64,000 bases of DNA from Gammaproteobacteria bacterium (GTDB lineage: Bacteria; Pseudomonadota; Gammaproteobacteria; Steroidobacterales; Woeseiaceae): NCBI GenBank assembly GCA_029863125.1, contig JAOTWB010000006.1:39438-103437 (forward strand), in the 5' to 3' direction. A program made the position numbers and the translations under genes. A model generated the notes under the pieces. It saw nothing but the letters and a program-made list of their open reading frames with translations, had not been told where the DNA came from and ran no database searches. How positions within the stretch are numbered: the first letter of the stretch is position 1; every line of letters starts with the position of its first letter. This document shows positions 8,334 through 14,947 of this stretch, piece after piece.

Positions 8334-9629
8334 ATGCGACAAGCTTTTCGTTCTTCCATTTTGCACTGCCTTGCGGATCCGGGCGAAGCGTCGCGCGCAT
8401 CCGCCTTCGAGTACTTCGAAGACGGTCTGCTGATTATTGAAGGCGGTGCTGTTCTGGAGGCAGGCAACGCCGCGACCTTGCTTGACGGGCTGGCGGAAGA
8501 TGTGTTGCTTACCGAGTTTCCCGGCAAGCTGATTGTGCCGGGATTTATCGATTGTCACGTTCATTATCCGCAGCTCGACATCATTGCGTCCTACGGCGAA
8601 CAGCTGCTCGACTGGCTGCACCGCTATGCTTATCCGGCTGAAGCGCGCTTCAGCGACCCGGAATACGCGCGCGAGTCCGCAAAGGTCTTTGTCGACGAAC
8701 TGTTGAACAATGGCACGACTACAGCGCTGGTGTTCGGCACCGTGCATCCGCATTCCGCCGACGCGATATTTGAAGCGGCGGCGGCGCGCGATATGCGCCT
8801 GATTGCCGGCAAAGTTCTCATGGACTGCAACTGCCCCGACGAACTCAGGGACAATGCCGACTCGGCATATGCCGATAGCAAAGCACTGATCGAGCGCTGG
8901 CACGGCCAGGGCCGTCTCGGCTATGCGATCACGCCGCGCTTTGCGCTGACATCAACTGAAGAGCAGCTCGCCGCGGCCGGAAGGCTTGCGCGTGAGTATC
9001 CCGAGGTGTGGGTTCACACGCATCTCGCCGAGAATCACGACGAGGTGGAACAAATTGCGAGACAGTTCCCGTCCTCGAGAAGCTACCTCGACGTGTACGA
9101 TCAATTCGGTCTGCTGCGCGAGCGCTCTGTTTTTGCGCACTGCCTGCACCTGGATGACCAGGACCGCGCGCGCATGGCGGGCACCGGCGGCGCGGCTGCG
9201 TTTTGTCCGACATCCAATCTGTTCCTGGGCAGCGGCTTGTTCGATCTGCCCGCGATGCGTGCCGCCAACGTGCGCTGCGGGCTGGGCACGGACGTCGGTG
9301 GTGGCACGAGCCTGTCCCTGCTAAAGACGGCCAGCGAGGCCTACAAGGTGCTGCATCTGCAGGGTCACGCGCTGCCGGCAACGCGGGCACTTTACCTGGC
9401 AACGCTTGGCGCGGCCGAGGCGCTGTACCTGGATGACGCCATCGGCAATTTCCGGGCCGGCAAAGAAGCGGACTTTGTCGTACTCGACCCGAAGGGTTCG
9501 AAGCTGACGGCTCGCCGCATGTCGTCGGCAGAGACGATCGAGGAGGCGTTTTTCGCGCTGCTGACGCTCGGGGACGAGCGGCATGTCGCGGCGACATACA
9601 TCAAAGGGTCGGCGCCAAAAAATAATTAA
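8334..9629 (+). CDS. guaD: Guanine deaminase
   Basis: Guanine deaminase converts guanine to xanthine and ammonia, feeding the xanthine dehydrogenase encoded at the other end of the operon. The 431-residue protein is a metal-dependent amidohydrolase: the zinc ligands HVH lie at residues 75 and 77, a further histidine is in THLAENHDE at about residue 230, and the metal-binding aspartate is in GTDVGGGTS at about residue 320. This is the standard GuaD pattern. It is the last gene of the purine operon; a weak terminator-like hairpin follows about 45 bases after its stop. Confidence 0.94.
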   Translation: MRQAFRSSILHCLADPGEASRASAFEYFEDGLLIIEGGAVLEAGNAATLLDGLAEDVLLTEFPGKLIVPGFIDCHVHYPQLDIIASYGEQLLDWLHRYAYPAEARFSDPEYARESAKVFVDELLNNGTTTALVFGTVHPHSADAIFEAAAARDMRLIAGKVLMDCNCPDELRDNADSAYADSKALIERWHGQGRLGYAITPRFALTSTEEQLAAAGRLAREYPEVWVHTHLAENHDEVEQIARQFPSSRSYLDVYDQFGLLRERSVFAHCLHLDDQDRARMAGTGGAAAFCPTSNLFLGSGLFDLPAMRAANVRCGLGTDVGGGTSLSLLKTASEAYKVLHLQGHALPATRALYLATLGAAEALYLDDAIGNFRAGKEADFVVLDPKGSKLTARRMSSAETIEEAFFALLTLGDERHVAATYIKGSAPKNN

Positions 9630-9674
9630 AAACAGAGTATTACGGCGCCGCGGCCGCGCATCTCTCGGATCGGT

Positions 9675-9697
9675 GACCGGCCAAACGGTCTATTTTT
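9675..9697 (+). terminator. Possible weak intrinsic terminator after guaD
   Basis: A 5-bp GACCG/CGGTC stem with a 6-base loop is followed by a short run of five T. It sits between the guaD stop and the next ATG at 9716. The short stem makes it a weak candidate. Confidence 0.35.
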
Positions 9698-9715
9698 CCC
9701 AGATGGTCTTTTTTC

Positions 9716-10402
9716 ATGGCGGACGTTCAAAAGTGCGCCTATATTCCCAACGTCGTGCAAGATCATCCTAATAAACTCAATATCGTTTTCTTCGCGTTGC
9801 TGCAGCCCCTTGCACGCATTTTCCTGCGCTTTGGCAGGGGCTACCGGGAATTCTCGGAGCTCTCGAAAGCGGCCTTTGTTGCCGTTGCCGCCGAAGACTA
9901 TGGCGTGCACGGCCGGCCGACCAACGTGTCGCGCATTGCCGCAATGACCGGGCTCACGCGCAAGGAAGTCAGCCGAATCCGCAATCGGATTGAGGAACGT
10001 AAAGCTGTGGTCACCGACCGCGGAACGCCGCTGCAGGAGGTCATCTCGGCGTGGCGAATGTCCGACGAGTTTCGTGGCGAGAACGGCGAAGCGGCGGTAC
10101 TCCCGCTAACGGGTAAGCGCGGTTCGTTCCAGTCGCTCGTCAGGCAATTCGCCGGCGACATTCCCGAGGGCGCCATGCGTAAAGAGCTGCAGCGCATCGG
10201 CGCAGCCTACATTTCCGACGACGCCATTGAGCTGTGTCCGAAGAGGCCGGGCATTGACGAAGCAGAGGCAGAATTGGCACGCAAGCTGCGGGCTGGACCC
10301 TATGAAGTCCTGGTTGCGCTGGCTCAATATGCCGCGGAGCAGAATGGCAACGACTGCAGGCCGTTCGAATCCGCTGAACGTGGACATCATTCGGCGAATT
10401 GA
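9716..10402 (+). CDS. DUF6502 family protein, putative winged-helix regulator
   Basis: This 228-residue cytoplasmic protein resembles the DUF6502 family, whose function is unknown. A likely winged-helix domain covers about residues 45-100 (SELSKAAFVAVAAEDYG, then VSRIAAMTGLTRKEVSRIRNRIEE, which reads as a recognition helix). The C-terminal half has no motif I recognise. A regulatory role is an inference from the helix-turn-helix-like segment. It is downstream of the purine operon on the same strand, 86 bases after guaD, so it may be co-transcribed if the hairpin at 9675 is leaky. Its 3' end overlaps the convergent OsmC gene by 16 bases. Confidence 0.72.
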   Translation: MADVQKCAYIPNVVQDHPNKLNIVFFALLQPLARIFLRFGRGYREFSELSKAAFVAVAAEDYGVHGRPTNVSRIAAMTGLTRKEVSRIRNRIEERKAVVTDRGTPLQEVISAWRMSDEFRGENGEAAVLPLTGKRGSFQSLVRQFAGDIPEGAMRKELQRIGAAYISDDAIELCPKRPGIDEAEAELARKLRAGPYEVLVALAQYAAEQNGNDCRPFESAERGHHSAN

Positions 10403-10824
10403 ACCTTCGCGCTGAGGCGCGTCCCCGCTTTCAGGGAATTGGTGATCAGGCAGTGATGTTCTGCCTTTTCCAGGAGACGAAGCGCTTTTTTTTCGTCCGT
10501 ACCGGGGGGCACGCCGAGTTGCACGGTGAGATCAAAGCTCGTGAACCGAGTAACCCGCTCGATTTTGTCGAGCGTGCCTGAAACGTTACAGCTCAGCGAC
10601 ACCCATTCGAATCTCGAGGCCCGTGCGATCGCGCGAAAAGAGAGTATGAAGCAGTCCGCCACTGAGCCAACCAGGAGGGTCTCGGGCGACCAGAGATCGC
10701 CGGGGCCACCAAACTCCGGGGGGGCTGCGGTCTCGAGGGGCGCGAGCCCCGGGCTCGACAGTACGACCTGGCTGTCTGCGCCGGCGCTCGCGGAGACGGC
10801 GTAATGATGCGGCAGTTCCTGCAT
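10387..10824 (-). CDS. OsmC family peroxide-detoxifying or thiol-reactive protein
   Basis: This 145-residue protein is a single OsmC domain. The two conserved cysteines of the family are present, C58 in GSVADCF and C125 in AEHHCLITNSL, at the expected spacing; an extra cysteine lies at residue 79. Proteins of this family reduce organic or inorganic hydroperoxides with these thiols, usually as cytoplasmic dimers. The specific substrate cannot be told from the sequence. The gene is convergent with the DUF6502 gene and shares its last 16 bases with it, so no terminator separates the two. Confidence 0.85.
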   Translation of the reverse strand: MQELPHHYAVSASAGADSQVVLSSPGLAPLETAAPPEFGGPGDLWSPETLLVGSVADCFILSFRAIARASRFEWVSLSCNVSGTLDKIERVTRFTSFDLTVQLGVPPGTDEKKALRLLEKAEHHCLITNSLKAGTRLSAKVQFAE

Positions 10825-10998
10825 GTTTCTTTCGATTATGGCTAACGGAAACCCAGTTTTTGGGTAGCGACGCGGAATAGCAAGTATCGGAAAACCGAAA
10901 TGCGCGAATTGTCGAAAAAAGGAATTAGGTCACAGGATCTGCCGTCCGGATTTTGCATAATTCAAACAGTGCAGTGAACGTGACGACCCGGTAAGCCG

Positions 10999-11586
10999 AT
11001 GCGCGACACGCCTATAGACAGGATCATGACGACAGATCCCGTGATTATCGGGCCGGGTGATAGTGCGGCAAAGGCGAGAAAGCTATTGGAAACGTCCAAT
11101 ATCCATCATCTGCCCGTCGTTGACAACGGCAGGTTGGTGGGCATGGTGTCATCGGCGGATCTCCTGAAGCTCTACGTGCTTGACGAAGATGTGGCATTGG
11201 CTACGCTCGCAACCGTCAGCCAGATTATGGAACTGGACCCGGTGGTTCTTAGCTCGGCGGCGACGCTGCGCGATGCCGCGGAGAAGCTCATGAACGGTGG
11301 TTTTCATGCGCTCCCTGTTGTCGATGCCGATCGTAGTCTCGTCGGTATCGTGACGTCGGTTGACCTCGTCGACGCATTGCTGAGGTCATTGCCTGTCGGC
11401 GATGGCAGCATTATCGAAGCACCGGCGCACAGCCTGTCAGACCTTATGGAAGACAACCGGCTTCTACGGCAGGTTTGCAAAGCGGCGGAACTCTACGTTC
11501 GAAGCGGCCATGGTGAGCATGAACACAGCGTGTTGATCAAGCGCCTCGACGACGTCGGGCGTCGCACCGCAACCGTCGATGTCTGA
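10999..11586 (+). CDS. CBS-domain pair protein
   Basis: This 195-residue cytoplasmic protein has two tandem CBS domains: the first at about residues 8-60 (MTTDPVIIGPGDSAAKARKLL, then HLPVVDNGRLVGMVSSADLL) and the second at about 78-132 (LSSAATLRDAAEKLMNGGFHALPVVD, then LVGIVTSVDLV). CBS pairs usually bind adenosine nucleotides and act as energy or redox sensors. The C-terminal 60 residues have no recognised domain and the partner protein is unknown. It stands alone between two oppositely oriented genes, with a 174-base gap upstream in which I see no clear promoter. Confidence 0.85.
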   Translation: MRDTPIDRIMTTDPVIIGPGDSAAKARKLLETSNIHHLPVVDNGRLVGMVSSADLLKLYVLDEDVALATLATVSQIMELDPVVLSSAATLRDAAEKLMNGGFHALPVVDADRSLVGIVTSVDLVDALLRSLPVGDGSIIEAPAHSLSDLMEDNRLLRQVCKAAELYVRSGHGEHEHSVLIKRLDDVGRRTATVDV

Positions 11587-11610
11587 AGATTGCGGCCGTA
11601 ATTGCATGGC

Positions 11611-12216
11611 TTATCGGGCTGCGGGCTCGCCGTCGGTTTTTACGTGAGGGGCAAGCCGGTCCAGCAGGCCGGCCATTTCGGGTCGGTTGGCGCGCAATTC
11701 GTCGACGGAAAAACCCGATAGCTCGTAAGGCAGAACCAGCCAGTCATCCGTCTCATGGATATAGTAGTCGGGCGCGCTCAGCGTCTTATCCATCGGCCGG
11801 TACCAGACTGACGCCGTGCGGATTTCATGCGGCAGATTGCGGCGCGTTCTCGTTGCGAGCTGGTTGATGACGGCAGTCACGCTCGATCCGGTACTGTAGA
11901 CATCATCGACGATGAGCATGGAGTGATGCGAGCATAGAGTCTCGAGAAGGTACTGCATGCCGTGTACGCGGATCGAGTCCGCCTTGCTGACCATTTGCGA
12001 GTAGCGCGGTGCGCCCGAATAGGATGTGCGAATCGCAATGTGGTCGGTCTTGACCCCAAAGAAATCGAGTCCCTCCTGTACCGCGATACCGACCGCACTT
12101 CCACCCCGCCAGAGACCGACGAGAAAGTCCGGTTTGAAGCCGGACTGGTAGATATTCGCCGCGAGCTGAAACGAGTCCCGGAGCAAATCATCGGCGGCTA
12201 TGAATCGCTCATTCAT
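11611..12216 (-). CDS. Purine-type phosphoribosyltransferase, paralogue 1
   Basis: This 201-residue protein is a type I phosphoribosyltransferase of the hypoxanthine/xanthine class (COG2236-like). It has the FLVGLWRGGSAVGIAVQE segment near residues 31-48 and the PRPP-binding loop VDDVYSTGSS at 103-112, in which the usual second acidic position (D in D-T-G) is serine. ATG 12216 is chosen over an upstream start at 12285 because the extra 23 residues lack family similarity and lie in promoter sequence. It is divergent from a close paralogue (12300-12872). The base specificity (guanine, xanthine or hypoxanthine) cannot be read from sequence alone. Confidence 0.82.
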   Translation of the reverse strand: MNERFIAADDLLRDSFQLAANIYQSGFKPDFLVGLWRGGSAVGIAVQEGLDFFGVKTDHIAIRTSYSGAPRYSQMVSKADSIRVHGMQYLLETLCSHHSMLIVDDVYSTGSSVTAVINQLATRTRRNLPHEIRTASVWYRPMDKTLSAPDYYIHETDDWLVLPYELSGFSVDELRANRPEMAGLLDRLAPHVKTDGEPAAR

Positions 12217-12258
12217 TGTTGTTGTATCCGGGCTGCACTGAGTAGAATTAGGCTGCGC

Positions 12259-12289
12259 ATTATACCGGCAGCCACCGGTCCGCATTCAA
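12259..12289 (-). promoter_or_regulatory. Putative sigma-70 promoter for phosphoribosyltransferase 1
   Basis: On the minus strand a perfect TATAAT lies at 12264-12259 and a TTGAAT -35-like hexamer at 12289-12284, with a slightly long 19-base spacer. This would place the start site about 35 bases before the ATG at 12216. It is in the 83-base gap between the divergent paralogues. Confidence 0.5.
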
Positions 12290-12299
12290 GAGAAAAATA

Positions 12300-12872
12300 A
12301 TGGAAAAAACCGTTCTCTCCGCCCAGGAGCTCCTCGAGGATTCCATCGAACTCGGCATCAGAATTCTCGAGAGCGGATTCGAGCCGACCTTGATTATTGC
12401 AATCTGGCGAGGTGGAACCCCCGTCGGCATGGCCGTGCAGGAAGTCCTGAGCTACTGCGGCATAGAGTCGGACCACATCGCCATTCGCACCTCGTCCTAT
12501 GTCGGGGTCGACGAGCGAGGCGCCGTTGCGGTTCACGGACTCAATTACATTATCAAGAAGATTTGTCATGACGACCGCCTGCTGATCGTTGATGACGTAT
12601 TCGACACCGGCAATACGATTGCAGCCGTGATCGACGAGCTGTCCAGGCGTGCCCGTGGCAACACGCCGGAAGACATCCGCATCGCCGTGCCGTGGTTCAA
12701 ACCCAGCCGTAACGAGACGGATCTCATCCCCGATTATTTCCTCCACGAGACGGCTGAATGGCTCGTGTTTCCCCACGAACTGGACGCATTGACACCTGAG
12801 GAACTGCGCAAGCACCGGCCGGAAATCGCGAGGATCGTGCAAAATGCGAAGTCGGCCGCGCTTTCGGCCTGA
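12300..12872 (+). CDS. Purine-type phosphoribosyltransferase, paralogue 2
   Basis: This 190-residue protein is a clear paralogue of the divergent gene: both share the pattern WRGG(S/T)xVGxAVQE followed by SDHIAIRTS or TDHIAIRTS. Its PRPP loop at residues 97-106, VDDVFDTGNT, is canonical. In the family such enzymes transfer a purine base to PRPP to make the nucleotide, so a salvage role next to a purine breakdown operon is likely but not proven. The start ATG is clear. Only 7 bases separate its stop from the LOG-family gene, which suggests co-transcription. Confidence 0.83.
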   Translation: MEKTVLSAQELLEDSIELGIRILESGFEPTLIIAIWRGGTPVGMAVQEVLSYCGIESDHIAIRTSSYVGVDERGAVAVHGLNYIIKKICHDDRLLIVDDVFDTGNTIAAVIDELSRRARGNTPEDIRIAVPWFKPSRNETDLIPDYFLHETAEWLVFPHELDALTPEELRKHRPEIARIVQNAKSAALSA

Positions 12873-12879
12873 TTGGGCG

Positions 12880-13449
12880 ATGCGGCGCGTCTGTGTCTAC
12901 TGTGGTTCCAACGTGGGCGCCCGCCAGCTGTATGCAGACGCTGCGCGCGAATTGGCCGAAGTCCTTGTCCGGCATGATCTCGACCTCGTCTATGGCGGCG
13001 CTGATAAAGGCCTCATGGGGGTTCTTGCGAACACCGTCCTCGAGCGTGGCGGAAAGGTGCACGGCGTCATTCCGAAATTGCTCTGCGAAAAGGAGATTGC
13101 GCACGAGGGCTTGACCGAATTGCACGTTGTGTCGTCAATGCACGCGCGCAAGTCGATGATGGCGGCGTTGTCCGACGGCTTCATAGCGATGCCGGGCGGT
13201 TTCGGGACGCTCGAGGAGATCATTGAAATCATCACCTGGGGACAGCTTCGTTTCCACGACAAGCCGTGTGGACTGCTCAATGTCGGCGGCTATTTCGATC
13301 ACCTGCTCGGCTACCTGGATCATGCACAGAGGGAAGGATTCCTGCGACCCGAAAACCGTCAGATGCTGCTGTGCGACAGGAGTGCGACCGGATTGATCCA
13401 GAAGTTCGAGCAATACACGGCACCACATGTCGAAAAGTGGATCCGCTAG
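12880..13449 (+). CDS. LOG family nucleoside 5'-monophosphate phosphoribohydrolase
   Basis: This 189-residue protein belongs to the LOG family (TIGR00730 class), enzymes that hydrolyse the base-ribose bond of nucleoside 5'-monophosphates. It starts with the typical RRVCVYCGSNVG segment and carries MHARK at about residues 87-91 and the diagnostic PGGFGTLEE at 105-113. In plants and some bacteria the product of the reaction on modified AMP is a cytokinin; in most bacteria it is simply a free base. ATG 12880 is chosen over an upstream in-frame start because the extra residues overlap the preceding gene. It lies 7 bases behind a phosphoribosyltransferase gene, whose reaction is the reverse in direction. 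Confidence 0.88.
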   Translation: MRRVCVYCGSNVGARQLYADAARELAEVLVRHDLDLVYGGADKGLMGVLANTVLERGGKVHGVIPKLLCEKEIAHEGLTELHVVSSMHARKSMMAALSDGFIAMPGGFGTLEEIIEIITWGQLRFHDKPCGLLNVGGYFDHLLGYLDHAQREGFLRPENRQMLLCDRSATGLIQKFEQYTAPHVEKWIR

Positions 13450-13756
13450 TCGGGCGCGTTCCTGAAGTTCAGCCGCAGTGTTCGCGTGGCTGGCGATCTC
13501 AGATTCTGGCCGTGTAAAGCGTGGCGAATTCCGAAACGCCGACCGACGAGACCCGGTCTGTACCGGGATCGGGTCATTGAATTTTCTTTCGAACCTGCAC
13601 TCCGTCGCCCGGGGTGCCAGACCGGGCTATGTTCGCCAAATGCTTCATGAATCGGCCAATTTGGTCAGCTTATGTTCAAAAGAACGGGAACCAATCGACA
13701 TTTCGGGTAATCGATGGGCGATTTACAGCGTGACGCGCATTGGCCAAACTGCGTGG
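13450..13756. other. 307-base intergenic region with two small hairpins
   Basis: No convincing gene is seen; the open frame from 13478 reads into the kinase gene, but its first 92 residues look non-coding. Two GC hairpins are visible: CCCGGT/ACCGGG at 13552-13567 with a 4-base loop, and GCCCGG/CCGGGC at 13607-13627 with a 9-base loop. Neither is followed by a T run. One of them may end the LOG transcript, and the AT-richer second half may hold the kinase promoter. Confidence 0.45.
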
Positions 13757-14806
13757 ATGTCCCCGCCCGTAACAGCGCACACGGTCGTATCGGCCGAGCC
13801 GCCGCACATTCCTGTCGCTGAGGTCGAGCTTGCTGTGACACAGCAGTTCGGTGTCCACGGCAGCTATATGCCGCTGGTCAGCGAGCGCGACCAGAACTTC
13901 CGGCTACGGACGAGCAGCGGCGCCGAGTACGTTGTCAAAGTAGCGAGTTCGGCCGAGCCCGGGCGGGTGACCGACTTCCAGCTTGCCGCGCTACGCCACC
14001 TGGAGACGGCCGGGACCGTACCTGTGCCCAAGGTCATGGCGACGCTCGACGGACGGCACGCAGGAAGCATCGAGAATGCGGGCCAGGTTTACAGGCTTCG
14101 CCTGGTGAGCTATCTGGCGGGAGAGACGCTTGCGTCGGTACCGCTGGATACGGATATGTCGCGGGATCTCGGCGCCAGCCTCGCGCGTCTGGACCTGGGG
14201 CTCGACGGCTTTTCGCATGAGGGCGAGCGCCCGGTATTGCTGTGGGACCTGCAGCGAGCCGGTGAACTGCGCGACCTGCTTGACGGTATCGACAGTCCTG
14301 CCATTCGCGGCGAGGTATTGCGCGTCATTGACGACTTTGATCAGCGCGTTCGGCCCGAGCTGAACACGCTGCGTAAACAGGTGATACACGGCGATGCGAA
14401 CCCGGAAAACGTCCTCGTGAATCCGGTTAGCCGCCGTGTATCGGGGTTCATCGATTTCGGCGACATGATTCGGGCACCGCTGGTCTTCGACGTCGCCATT
14501 GCCGCGGCATACCTGCGTGCTTCAAAGGCGGACGCACTCGGGCTGATTGCGCCGTTCGTTGCCGGCTATCATGCCCTCCGGCCGCTCTTTCACGCGGAGC
14601 TGGCGCTGCTGTTCGATCTCGTGCGCGCGCGTCTTGCAACGACGATAACCCTGCTTTACTGGCGCCTGGATGCGCGCGATGACGACGATCTTTACCGCCA
14701 GAAAACACTGGCCCGGGAAAGCGATGCGGTGGATTTCCTGGCCGCGCTGGACGACCTGGGAAGAGCCGCGTTCTTGCACCGGCTGCAGCGCGCGACAGGC
14801 GCCTAG
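13757..14806 (+). CDS. APH-fold small-molecule kinase (aminoglycoside phosphotransferase/hydroxylysine kinase-like)
   Basis: This 349-residue protein has the aminoglycoside phosphotransferase (protein-kinase-like) fold: an N-terminal lobe with the expected lysine in EYVVKVAS, the catalytic-loop motif HGDANPENV at about residues 211-219 and the metal-binding IDFGD at 232-236. It is most like the group that includes hydroxylysine kinase and choline-type kinases, so antibiotic resistance should not be assumed. The substrate is unknown. ATG 13757 is preferred because family similarity begins shortly after it; no strong ribosome binding site is seen. It is flanked by gaps on both sides and has no obvious metabolic partner here. 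Confidence 0.78.
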   Translation: MSPPVTAHTVVSAEPPHIPVAEVELAVTQQFGVHGSYMPLVSERDQNFRLRTSSGAEYVVKVASSAEPGRVTDFQLAALRHLETAGTVPVPKVMATLDGRHAGSIENAGQVYRLRLVSYLAGETLASVPLDTDMSRDLGASLARLDLGLDGFSHEGERPVLLWDLQRAGELRDLLDGIDSPAIRGEVLRVIDDFDQRVRPELNTLRKQVIHGDANPENVLVNPVSRRVSGFIDFGDMIRAPLVFDVAIAAAYLRASKADALGLIAPFVAGYHALRPLFHAELALLFDLVRARLATTITLLYWRLDARDDDDLYRQKTLARESDAVDFLAALDDLGRAAFLHRLQRATGA

Positions 14807-14947
14807 GTCCCGCGATTTAACAATAATCAGCCCGCATTCCGACAGGCCGCGGCAGTATCTCCGTCCAATTGAGAAACAGTTCCTTAAATCAGCGGCTTAC
14901 GAGCCGTAGGATGAGGTTCCCTGTATCGCTATTTGGGCACGGTACTG

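Noticed and set aside
13478-13756. 92-residue N-terminal extension of the APH-fold kinase
   Set aside because: The composition is unlike the protein family, it covers two hairpins and the likely promoter, and family similarity begins after ATG 13757.
13757-14806. Antibiotic resistance gene call for the APH-family kinase
   Set aside because: The fold is shared by many metabolic kinases, and the sequence and setting give no support for an aminoglycoside substrate.
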